Below are positions 42,247 through 52,531 of a DNA stretch of 64,000 bases, piece after piece. How positions within the stretch are numbered: position 1 is the stretch's first letter; every line of letters starts with the position of its first letter. This DNA is from Thalassomonas haliotis (GTDB lineage: Bacteria; Pseudomonadota; Gammaproteobacteria; Enterobacterales; Alteromonadaceae), in NCBI RefSeq assembly GCF_028657945.1, contig NZ_CP059693.1, positions 682,001-746,000 of the forward strand, written 5' to 3'. A program made the translations under genes and the position numbers. Below the pieces are notes generated by a model. It was not told the origin of the DNA. It made no database searches and saw only the letters and a list, made by a program, of their open reading frames with translations.

Positions 42247-43737
42247 TTAGCCTTTCGCGGTATATTTTGCCTGATAAGCTTTTAAGTCCTGTTTGATGCC
42301 GGGAGCGAGCAGGTAGAGGCCGATAATGTTGGCGATGGCCATGGAGAAAAACATAGAATCGGAAATGGCGATCACCGCCTCCAGGCTTACCGAAGCGCCG
42401 ATGGCGGTACACAGGCAAAAGACCAGCTTATAGAGCAGGTCCAACACTTTAGAGTCACCCACCAGGTAACCCCAGGCAATAGAGCCGTAATAGGCCCAGG
42501 AAATCATGGTGGAGATGGCAAACATCAATACCGCCACGCTGAGCACATAAGGGAACCACCAGATCACGCTGGCAAAGGCGCTTGAGGTCAGGGCGACGCC
42601 GTCCAGGCCGTCTGTGGTCTGGTAAACGCCGGTAATGACAATCACCAGCGCTGTGATGGTACAAATGACGATAGTATCGATAAAGGGTTCGAGCAGGGCG
42701 ACATAACCTTCGCGGATCGGCTCTTTGGTCGAAGCGGTGGCATGGGCGATAGAGGCCGCACCCACCCCGGCTTCACTGGAAAAGGTCGAGCGTTTAAAGC
42801 CCTGGATCATCACGCCGATAATGCCGCCGACCACGCCGGTAGGATTAAAGGCGCCGTTGATGATCAAGCCAAAAGCGCGGGGAATTTCACTGTAATGGTA
42901 AATAAGGATAAATATTGCGGCAGACAAATAAAGCCCCGCCATCAGCGGCACCACTTTAGCTGTGACTTTGGCGATGCTTTTAATGCCGCCGATGATCACT
43001 ACGCCGATAATCACCGCGAGAATGGCGCCGAATAACCAGCCTTTATCGGTCCAGAAGCCGGTGTTGCCCATGGCCACGACAAACTGCTGATAGGCCTGGT
43101 TTGATTGCAGCATATTGCTGCCGCACAGGGAAGCAACCACGCAGCAGACGGCGAAAAAACTCGCCAGTATTTTGCCCTGGGTTTTCAAGCCCAGCTCCGC
43201 CAGGCCGGTTTTAAGGTAATACATAGGGCCGCCGTGGACTTCGCCTTTGGCGGTGATCACCCGGTATTTTACCCCCAGGCTGCATTCGAGGAACTTGGTG
43301 GACATACCCATAAAACCGGCAATGATCATCCAGAAGGTGGCGCCCGGCCCGCCGATGGAAACGGCAATGGCGACCCCGGCAATATTGCCCAAACCTACGG
43401 TGCCGGAAAGGGCGGTGGCCAGGGCCTGGAAATGGCTGACTTCGCCGGGATCGCTGGGATCGGAATAGTCTCCTTTGATCACTTTGCAGGAATGTTTAAA
43501 ACCGCGAATGTTGATGAAACCAAAGTAGCCGGTAAAAGCTACGGCGGCGGCGATCAGCCAGAGTACGATTAACGGGAATTGTGTGCCGGCGATATCTAGG
43601 CTGTAAAAAATGATACCGGTAAAGAGTTCTGCGACCGGGCGCAGTAGCTGGTCTATCTGCTGGTCAATAGACAGCTCAGCCGCTTGTGCCTGTATGCTTG
43701 GCAGCAGGAGTGAAATCGTTGAGAGTCGTTTTTTCAT
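42247..43737 (-). CDS. Alanine/glycine:sodium symporter (AGCS family)
   Basis: A 496-residue inner-membrane Na+/amino-acid symporter. The signature ATALSGTVGLGNIAGVAIAV lies near residue 110, with GPGATFWMIIAGFMGMSTKF after it; later segments include SSEAGVGAASIAHA and YYGSIAWGYL. These match the sodium:alanine symporter (AlsT/DagA) family that imports alanine, glycine or D-alanine. The N-terminal MKKRLSTISLLLPSIQAQA looks like a cleavable or first-helix segment. It is divergent from the Lrp-type regulator, whose predicted operator lies upstream of both genes, so it may be part of its regulon. Confidence 0.92.
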   Translation of the reverse strand: MKKRLSTISLLLPSIQAQAAELSIDQQIDQLLRPVAELFTGIIFYSLDIAGTQFPLIVLWLIAAAVAFTGYFGFINIRGFKHSCKVIKGDYSDPSDPGEVSHFQALATALSGTVGLGNIAGVAIAVSIGGPGATFWMIIAGFMGMSTKFLECSLGVKYRVITAKGEVHGGPMYYLKTGLAELGLKTQGKILASFFAVCCVVASLCGSNMLQSNQAYQQFVVAMGNTGFWTDKGWLFGAILAVIIGVVIIGGIKSIAKVTAKVVPLMAGLYLSAAIFILIYHYSEIPRAFGLIINGAFNPTGVVGGIIGVMIQGFKRSTFSSEAGVGAASIAHATASTKEPIREGYVALLEPFIDTIVICTITALVIVITGVYQTTDGLDGVALTSSAFASVIWWFPYVLSVAVLMFAISTMISWAYYGSIAWGYLVGDSKVLDLLYKLVFCLCTAIGASVSLEAVIAISDSMFFSMAIANIIGLYLLAPGIKQDLKAYQAKYTAKG

Positions 43738-43878
43738 CTTATTATCCCGGTAACCTGCTGGCTTGTTGTTATGTCGGCTTATTTGCCATCAGGCGTTACT
43801 GTTTTTAGTGAGTGCTTAGTTACTCTTTTCGTGAAATCTCATTGTGCCACAGACTTGTGCTATTAATTAGCCTGATAT

Positions 43879-43907
43879 TTGCTTAATATTGCTAACATAT
43901 TAAGCAA
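43879..43907. promoter_or_regulatory. Inverted repeat, probable operator of the Lrp-type regulator
   Basis: TTGCTTAATAT and ATATTAAGCAA form a perfect 11-base inverted repeat with a seven-base centre, 22 bases before the regulator's ATG. Position between divergent regulator and symporter genes suggests autoregulation and symporter control. Confidence 0.55.
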
Positions 43908-43929
43908 TTTGTATAGCTAAGGTAGCATA

Positions 43930-44382
43930 ATGAGTGATTTGGACAATATCGACCGGCAGTTAATCAGTTTGCTGAGAGCAGATGCCAGAGCCTCGGTTTC
44001 CCGGCTGGCGAAAACCATAGATGTTTCCCGGGCCACGGTGCAAAACCGCATTAACCGCCTGGAAAAAAGAGGGGTGATCACTGGGTATACCGCACTGGTT
44101 TCGCCGGGAACCAACGAGCAGGTTTCCTTGATCCGCGCGCTGATGAATATTGAACTGAAAGGTACTTCCACTAAAAATATCAAACAGGCATTAATGGCTG
44201 AGCCGAGTGTGTGCGCGATCCATACCACCAACGGCCGCTGGGATATGATTGCCGAGCTGCAAACCAAATCACTGGAAGAATTTGATCAGGTGCTGGGGCG
44301 GATACGCAATATCAATGAAGTCTCTGCTTCGGAAACCAGCATTTTATTGTCGAGCCACAGGATAAGTTCGCATGAGTTGTAG
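43930..44382 (+). CDS. Lrp/AsnC-family transcriptional regulator
   Basis: A 150-residue regulator with N-terminal HTH (LDNIDRQLISLLRADARASV, then LAKTIDVSRATVQNRINRL) and a C-terminal RAM-like ligand domain (SLIRALMNIELKG, VCAIHTTNGRWDMIAELQT, IRNINEVSASETSILLS). Members usually bind amino acids. It lies between the amino-acid symporter gene (divergent) and a CtlX-like hydrolase gene 196 bases downstream on the same strand. The hydrolase leader holds a second AATTGT/ACAATT inverted repeat, so the protein probably controls both. Ligand (arginine, citrulline, alanine?) is not decided. Confidence 0.92.
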   Translation: MSDLDNIDRQLISLLRADARASVSRLAKTIDVSRATVQNRINRLEKRGVITGYTALVSPGTNEQVSLIRALMNIELKGTSTKNIKQALMAEPSVCAIHTTNGRWDMIAELQTKSLEEFDQVLGRIRNINEVSASETSILLSSHRISSHEL

Positions 44383-44461
44383 CGTGTAGCGGGCAAGTGC
44401 CGCTTTAGTTGCAAATATGGGGAGTTGTTAGCAAAGTGCTATCTACCGCATTCATTTTGCT

Positions 44462-44477
44462 AATTGTTTAGACAATT
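44462..44477. promoter_or_regulatory. Short inverted repeat upstream of the CtlX-like gene
   Basis: AATTGT-TTAG-ACAATT, a six-base inverted repeat 100 bases before the CtlX-like ATG. AT-rich spacing resembles Lrp/AsnC sites; tentative. Confidence 0.35.
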
Positions 44478-44578
44478 TAATCTAATTCTTGCACTAAATT
44501 TTAGTCTTCTTTTTCTTCATAATTTTCCCCGATAGAGATGTTACCGAAATTACTTATTAACTCCAGGAGTCTGCCCAG

Positions 44579-45520
44579 ATGAAAAACTACCATCAGGCAC
44601 CGGCCGCCGTGGTCATGATCCGGCCCCATCATTTTTGTCCTAATCCGCAAACGGCGGCAGATAATGCTTTTCAAATCAGCCAGCGAGGGCTTGTTGATAG
44701 GGATATTAAGGCAAAAGCCCTGGCGCAGGTGAATGCCGCCGCTGATACCCTGATCCGGCACGGGGTAAGGGTGATGTTATTTGACGATGAAACCAGGGAT
44801 ACGCCGGATTCGGTGTTTCCCAATAACTGGTTCACTACCCATGAAGACGGCTCTGTCGGCATATATCCCATGTATTGTGAAAACCGCCGCAAGGAAAGAA
44901 GAGATGACATTCTGGCCCGGCTTGGCAGGGAATACCGGGTAAAACAAACCTTTGATTATGCCCGTTTCGAAAGTCAGGGGCTTTTTCTGGAGGGCACGGG
45001 GGCCATGGTGCTGGATCATGTTAACCGTATTGCCTATGCGGTAAAGTCAAAACGCATGAGTGACTGGCTGCTTAATCGCTTTTGCCGGGATTTTAATTAC
45101 CAGGCTGTGGCTTTTCATGCCAGCGATGAAAACAATGTCGATGTTTATCACACTAACGTTTTAATGTGCATCGGCACCGGTTTTGCTGTGCTCGGCTCTG
45201 AGTTGATTAAAGATGAGGCTGAACGCCGCCGGGTGGTGCAAAATTTACAACTGGGGGGCAGGGAGGTGATAGCGCTTACCCTGGAGCAGATTAAACAATT
45301 TGCCGGTAATGCGCTGGAGCTGGCGACAGCACAAGGCAATATCCTGGCAATATCGCAAACGGCGTTTAACTCTCTTAAGCCAGGACAGATAAGCTCGATT
45401 GAAAAATACGTAAAAATTGTCCCGCTGGATGTCTCCACCATAGAACTGGCGGGGGGATCTATCCGCTGCATGCTGGCGGGCATACATTTACCGCGAAAAA
45501 GTGAATCTTTGGCCGGGTAA
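44579..45520 (+). CDS. ctlX: CtlX-like amidinotransferase/citrulline-utilisation hydrolase
   Basis: A 313-residue guanidino-modifying superfamily enzyme resembling CtlX (citrulline utilisation hydrolase). Motifs: VVMIRPHHFCPNPQTA at the N-terminus, SVFPNNWFTTHEDG near residue 80 with substrate-contacting Asn/Trp, LEGTGAMVLDHVNR near 138, a His in DVYHTNVLMCIGTGFAV near 195-211 and the nucleophilic Cys in GGSIRCMLAGIHLPR near the C-terminus. These are the Asp/Glu, His and Cys sites of the fold. It would act on citrulline or arginine-like substrates. Its upstream Lrp regulator supports a catabolic role. A bidirectional terminator follows. Confidence 0.75.
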   Translation: MKNYHQAPAAVVMIRPHHFCPNPQTAADNAFQISQRGLVDRDIKAKALAQVNAAADTLIRHGVRVMLFDDETRDTPDSVFPNNWFTTHEDGSVGIYPMYCENRRKERRDDILARLGREYRVKQTFDYARFESQGLFLEGTGAMVLDHVNRIAYAVKSKRMSDWLLNRFCRDFNYQAVAFHASDENNVDVYHTNVLMCIGTGFAVLGSELIKDEAERRRVVQNLQLGGREVIALTLEQIKQFAGNALELATAQGNILAISQTAFNSLKPGQISSIEKYVKIVPLDVSTIELAGGSIRCMLAGIHLPRKSESLAG

Positions 45521-45543
45521 ACTGACCATACATCCTGTATATA

Positions 45544-45573
45544 AAAAAGGCATCCCGGGTGGGATGCCTTTAA
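45544..45573. terminator. Bidirectional terminator after the CtlX-like gene
   Basis: AAAAAGGCATCCC-GGGT-GGGATGCCTTT, a ten-base stem flanked by A-run and T-run, between two convergent genes. Confidence 0.9.
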
Positions 45574-45615
45574 AGCGGGGGCTTATCTATTTATTACTTG
45601 TCTAAGTATAAACTA

Positions 45616-46386
45616 TTATTTTTTAAAGCGGCGGGCGCCTATGCCTATCAGGCTTAAGGCAAAAATTGCCAGGGTAGAAGGCTCCGGTACGGTACCGCAA
45701 TTTTCGGTACAGGTATCTTCTTCGAAACCGCTGTATCTTACGGTTGCCTGAGACATATTATAAAAACCGAAGTGGCCGGCCTGGTTGTCTAAACCCGAAA
45801 TACTGAAAATTTGCTCGTTGACGAAGTCGCCGCCGTTGATGCCGATATTGATTTCGGTATCGGTATAACCTAAGGTGAATTCGTAAACGGTATTATCTGC
45901 CCAGCCGCGGTCATTGCCGTAATCTGTATCCAGCACAGTCACACCTGTGCCGTTATGGTCCCATAAACTATTTAATGATGTGACATCGGCGCCGGCAGAA
46001 ATTTTAGATAAGGTGAAACCTTCATAACCTACTTGGCCATTATAAGTTTGCGTGCCTTGTTTCCAGTCAAACAGGTAGAAGTCGTCAAGGCCGTTGTAAC
46101 CGAAAACAAAACCAACAAAGTCATTGTCATCTGTGGTCTCTACGCCGAAAGAGCCGGTGAACTCTTTATTGATAAAAGATTCCGGGCTGACAAAAAAGGT
46201 AGGGTTACCATTGATAGATTGCACTACCGAAGAGCCGTCAGGGGCAACTGTCCAGTTACCGTTAGCTGCATGGCCTTGCTGGGACCAGGAGTTTAAGTCG
46301 ATAGATCCGGCATAGGCTTGCGTTGCCAGGGTGCTGGCAGAAAGGATAATACCGGCTACAGTAGTTTTTAAGAAGTTAGATTTCAT
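45616..46386 (-). CDS. PEP-CTERM secreted protein with thrombospondin-C-like domain
   Basis: A 256-residue exported protein: signal peptide (to about residue 27), a beta-sandwich domain with FVGFVFGYNGLDDFYLFDWK, GYEGFTLSKI and FGFYNMSQATVRYSGFE that matches the thrombospondin type C-terminal domain fold, and a C-terminal sorting signal VPEPSTLAIFALSLIGIGAR-RFKK with the PEP motif, hydrophobic helix and basic tail. An exosortase would process it at the outer surface; that gene is not in the window. The Cys pair CTENC lies just before the sorting signal. It is a typical exopolysaccharide- or biofilm-associated cargo. AGGGAATATCAC precedes the ATG. Confidence 0.85.
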   Translation of the reverse strand: MKSNFLKTTVAGIILSASTLATQAYAGSIDLNSWSQQGHAANGNWTVAPDGSSVVQSINGNPTFFVSPESFINKEFTGSFGVETTDDNDFVGFVFGYNGLDDFYLFDWKQGTQTYNGQVGYEGFTLSKISAGADVTSLNSLWDHNGTGVTVLDTDYGNDRGWADNTVYEFTLGYTDTEINIGINGGDFVNEQIFSISGLDNQAGHFGFYNMSQATVRYSGFEEDTCTENCGTVPEPSTLAIFALSLIGIGARRFKK

Positions 46387-46697
46387 GTGATATTCCCTTA
46401 TATCTATTGTTATTTTGTCTCGTGCCTGACAGCTTACTAAGCAACTTATTGCTGATATCCATATAGCGATTCCTATGCCAAAGTTTAAAATTTATTGCTA
46501 ATCAATGTGTTAGGTGGTTTCTGCTTTCGATTGATTAAATTAATGTAAAGATGTTTGACAATATGTTAATCGTGTTCTAATAGGGTAAATGGCTAGTAAG
46601 GCAAATGAACTAAATGGCTAGTAAGGCAAATGAACTAAATGGCTAGCTTAGGGTGGTTGTTTTACCCGGGAACTACTGATGTTTAGAGGGGTTATCG
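46387..46697. other. Intergenic region upstream of the PEP-CTERM gene
   Basis: About 310 bases preceding the PEP-CTERM gene (which reads leftward), so it includes that promoter. It is AT-rich and also contains the 25-bp direct repeat listed separately. No supported ORF. Confidence 0.45.
46586..46646. repeat. 25-bp direct repeat
   Basis: TAAATGGCTAGTAAGGCAAATGAAC-type unit occurs twice in tandem (46586-46610, 46611-46635), with a third partial copy to 46646. It is not a multiple of three overall and has no start site. Confidence 0.85.
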
Positions 46698-47063
46698 CCA
46701 GGAATAGGCATATTGCATTCATGGCATACGCTGTTTATTAGCAAAGCGGTGTAAATGACCAGGAATAGGCATATTGCATTTATGGCATACGCTGTTTATT
46801 AGTAAAGCGGTGTAAATGACCAGGAATAGGCATATTGCATTTATGGCATATGCCGGTGATTAGCAGGTATACGCTGTTTATTAGTAAAGCGGTGTAAATG
46901 ACCAGGAATAGGCATATTGCATTTATGGCATACGCCGGTGATTAGCAGGTATACGCTGTTTATTAGTAAAACGGTGTAAATGACCAGGAATAGGCATATT
47001 GCATTTATGGCATACGCCGGTGATTAGCAGGTATACGCTGTTTATTAGTAAAGCGGTATAAAT
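46698..47063. repeat. Tandem array of 61-bp and 82-bp units (five copies)
   Basis: Units begin CCAGGAATAGGCATATTGCA at 46698, 46759, 46820, 46902 and 46984. The first two are 61 bases; the last three are 82, because a 21-base block (CGGTGATTAGCAGGTATACGC) is inserted before CTGTTTATTAGTAAAGCGG. Units differ at only a few bases. Neither 61 nor 82 is divisible by three, so it is non-coding. No spacers, so not a CRISPR array. A terminator hairpin immediately follows. Confidence 0.95.
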
Positions 47064-47065
47064 AA

Positions 47066-47086
47066 AAAGGCGCATTATGCGCCTTT
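47066..47086. terminator. Hairpin between the tandem array and metJ
   Basis: AAAGGCGCAT and ATGCGCCTTT, a ten-base palindrome with a one-base centre, flanked by AAAAA and TTTAA. It lies about 95 bases beyond the metJ stop on the reverse strand and may terminate metJ transcription. Confidence 0.7.
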
Positions 47087-47181
47087 AACTTGTTTTGCTT
47101 CTATCTGTCAGCTAGTACTCTAGCATTTGTTTGCCACTGGCTGTTAAATTATTAGCCAAAGCACTGCTATTGTAGCGGATA

Positions 47182-47511
47182 TTATTCATCTTCCGTTTCA
47201 TAAATACTGAAATCGGTAATACCTTTTTCTTCCAGTGCCTTTCTCACGCTTGCCGGTAATCTCTCATTATTATCTTTGGCCAGATCTGCATCGTCCGGTA
47301 AAGGTTGTCCGGTAAAGGCATGCAAAAACGCTTCGCATAATAGTTCACTATTAGTCGCATGACGTAAGTTATTGACTTGTCTACGGGTTCTTTCATCCGT
47401 TAATACTTTTAAAACGCGCAAAGGGATAGAAACCGTAATTTTCTTTACCTGCTCGCTTTTTTTTCCATGCTCGGCGTATGGATTAATATATTCGGCATTC
47501 CACTCTGCCAT
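47182..47511 (-). CDS. metJ: MetJ, methionine repressor
   Basis: Ribbon-helix-helix repressor that uses S-adenosylmethionine as co-repressor. The 109-residue protein has the MetJ start [20 protein letters not shown], the DNA-contacting strand [15 protein letters not shown] with the following [19 protein letters not shown] helix, and the C-terminal half [10 protein letters not shown]. Length is near the usual 105. It is divergent from metB, and the 169-base region between their starts holds a long run of met-box-like sites, so it probably controls both genes and itself. Confidence 0.97.
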   Translation of the reverse strand: MAEWNAEYINPYAEHGKKSEQVKKITVSIPLRVLKVLTDERTRRQVNNLRHATNSELLCEAFLHAFTGQPLPDDADLAKDNNERLPASVRKALEEKGITDFSIYETEDE

Positions 47512-47571
47512 CGACTTACCTCATATTCTAAATTTCCTCAGTGCAAATTGTACTGGTTGTGGGCTGTGAGT

Positions 47572-47668
47572 CAACATCCGAATGTGTAGAGGTTTAGACG
47601 GCTAAAAAGATCTTGACCCCAACAATCTAAACGTTTAGAGTTTTAGACGTCCAAACATCCAAATGTAA
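47572..47668. promoter_or_regulatory. Tandem met boxes (MetJ operator) between metJ and metB
   Basis: Eight-base units resembling AGACGTCT run end to end in two blocks: CAACATCC, GAATGTGT, AGAGGTTT, AGACGGCT and AAAAAGAT at 47572-47611, and AACAATCT, AAACGTTT, AGAGTTTT, AGACGTCC, AAACATCC and AAATGTAA at 47621-47668. The best units match at seven of eight positions, the outer ones poorly. MetJ binds such sites cooperatively, one dimer per box. Call is by motif. Confidence 0.85.
47613..47641 (+). promoter_or_regulatory. Probable metB promoter overlapping met boxes
   Basis: TTGACC at 47613-47618 and TAGAGT at 47636-47641 are separated by 17 bases, 40 bases before the metB ATG. The -10 lies inside the right-hand met boxes, so MetJ binding would block RNA polymerase. 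Confidence 0.55.
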
Positions 47669-47680
47669 ATCGAGAGTGAA

Positions 47681-48982
47681 ATGGCTACTAACAAAACAGC
47701 AACAATTGCCGTCAGGGCAGGTATAAATAATGATAAACATCATGGTGCTGTGGTTGCGCCAATTCACTTATCCAGTACTTATGCTTTAACCGGCTTTAAT
47801 GAAAAGCGTGAATTTGACTATTCCCGTACCGGCAATCCTACCCGGGCTACTTTTGCCGAGGCGGTGGCCGAGTTGGAGCAGGGTGCCCACGGCATAGTGA
47901 CCAGTACCGGCATGTCTGCGGTGCATTTGTTATGTCAGCTATTAACCGTGGATGATCTCGTGGTGATCCCCCATGACTGCTATGGCGGCAGTTATCGTTT
48001 ATTTAGCCACCTGGCGCAAAGGGGGCTGTTTAAATTACTGGTGGTGGATCAAAATGACAGCGATGCCCTTGAGCAAGCCCTGGCGCAAAAGCCTAAACTG
48101 GTCTTGATTGAAACCCCGAGCAACCCTTTACTGAGGATCGTGGACATTAAAGCGGTCACCGAAGCAAGCCACAGGGCCGGCGCCATGGTGGCGGTAGACA
48201 ATACCTTCTTATCTCCGGTCTTGCAGCAACCCCTGTTGCTGGGAGCGGACATTGTTTTTCATTCCACCACTAAATATATCAATGGTCACAGCGATGTCGT
48301 CGGCGGCGTATTGGTCACGAAAGAGAAGGCGTTGGGTGAGCAGCTGGCCTGGTGGGCAAACTGTATCGGTATTACCGGCTCGGCCTTTGACAGTTACCTG
48401 AGTTTACGCGGCCTGAAAACTTTGCCGATCAGAATGAAGCAGCATCAAAGTAATGCCGATGCCGTGGCCAAGTTTTTAGACGGGCACCCGGCAATTGAGC
48501 AAGTGTATTACCCGGGGTTGGCGGATCATCCCGGTCACGCTGTTGCCTGCAAACAACAAAAGTCTTTCGGCGCTATGCTCAGTTTTGAGGTTAAAGGCGG
48601 TGTCGAAGCCGTTAAAGCCCTGTTTGCCCATGTATCTTTGTTTACCCTGGCCCAGTCTCTGGGGGGAGTGGAAAGTTTAATCAGTCACCCCTCGACCATG
48701 ACGCATGCCGGCATGGCGCTTGAAGCCCAGCTGGTGGCCGGGATCAGCCAGTCTCTGGTGCGTATTTCGGTCGGTATCGAAGATATCGACGACATTATTA
48801 ATGATCTTGATGCCGGTTTAACTGCCAGTCAATCAGGCCTGGATAATGCCGATCCCGAAAGCCCTGAGCCGGAAAACCAGGCTGCTGGTAAGCCGTCTGC
48901 GTCAACCCTGAGGGTAGTGGCAGATAATGACCAGCAAAAAAAATCTTTTAGTTTTAATCCTGCACTGGCGAGCTTGTGGTAA
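47681..48982 (+). CDS. metB: MetB, cystathionine gamma-synthase
   Basis: PLP enzyme that joins an activated homoserine ester to cysteine to give cystathionine. The 433-residue protein shows SSTYALTGFNEKREFDYSRTG, TSTGMSAVHLL, the YGGSYRLF substrate loop, IETPSNPLL and the PLP lysine Lys198 in HSTTKYINGHSDVVGG. The core ends near residue 390; the remaining 45 residues (SQSGLDNADPESPEPENQAA...) are an acidic, low-complexity tail absent from E. coli MetB (386 residues). metL starts four bases after the stop, so metB, metL and metF form one operon under MetJ. Other gamma-family enzymes are possible but the context favours MetB. Confidence 0.95.
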   Translation: MATNKTATIAVRAGINNDKHHGAVVAPIHLSSTYALTGFNEKREFDYSRTGNPTRATFAEAVAELEQGAHGIVTSTGMSAVHLLCQLLTVDDLVVIPHDCYGGSYRLFSHLAQRGLFKLLVVDQNDSDALEQALAQKPKLVLIETPSNPLLRIVDIKAVTEASHRAGAMVAVDNTFLSPVLQQPLLLGADIVFHSTTKYINGHSDVVGGVLVTKEKALGEQLAWWANCIGITGSAFDSYLSLRGLKTLPIRMKQHQSNADAVAKFLDGHPAIEQVYYPGLADHPGHAVACKQQKSFGAMLSFEVKGGVEAVKALFAHVSLFTLAQSLGGVESLISHPSTMTHAGMALEAQLVAGISQSLVRISVGIEDIDDIINDLDAGLTASQSGLDNADPESPEPENQAAGKPSASTLRVVADNDQQKKSFSFNPALASLW

Positions 48983-48986
48983 AAAA

Positions 48987-52327
<3,341 letters not shown>

Positions 52328-52341
52328 ATTTACCGCTTTAT

Positions 52342-52380
52342 CGCCTGACTTTTACAGCGCTTTATTGCTGTGTTCAGGCG
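52342..52380 (+). terminator. Two-armed hairpin after metF
   Basis: CGCCTGA...TCAGGCG encloses ACAGC-GCTTTATT-GCTGT, giving a stem-bulge-stem structure 14 bases after the metF stop. The T-run is short (TTGTATT), so it is a weak terminator or processing hairpin. Confidence 0.5.
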
Positions 52381-52531
52381 TTGTATTCCCCCTTTAATCC
52401 TCTTGCAGCAGGCATTTCTCTGGCCTGCCGCCGTTTTGCCGTTAACAGGGGATCTCCTTGTTTATTGGCGAAAAATTAACTAGCATTACTAGTACCTTTT
52501 TCTGCTGCGCCGGGATAAATGCAATAATAAA

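Noticed and set aside
43105-43572. 155-residue forward ORF antisense to the alanine/glycine symporter
   Set aside because: His/Gly-rich composition typical of an antisense frame of a membrane-protein gene; no ribosome site.
46698-47063. Tandem array considered as a CRISPR
   Set aside because: Repeats abut without unique spacers of constant length and no cas genes are near.
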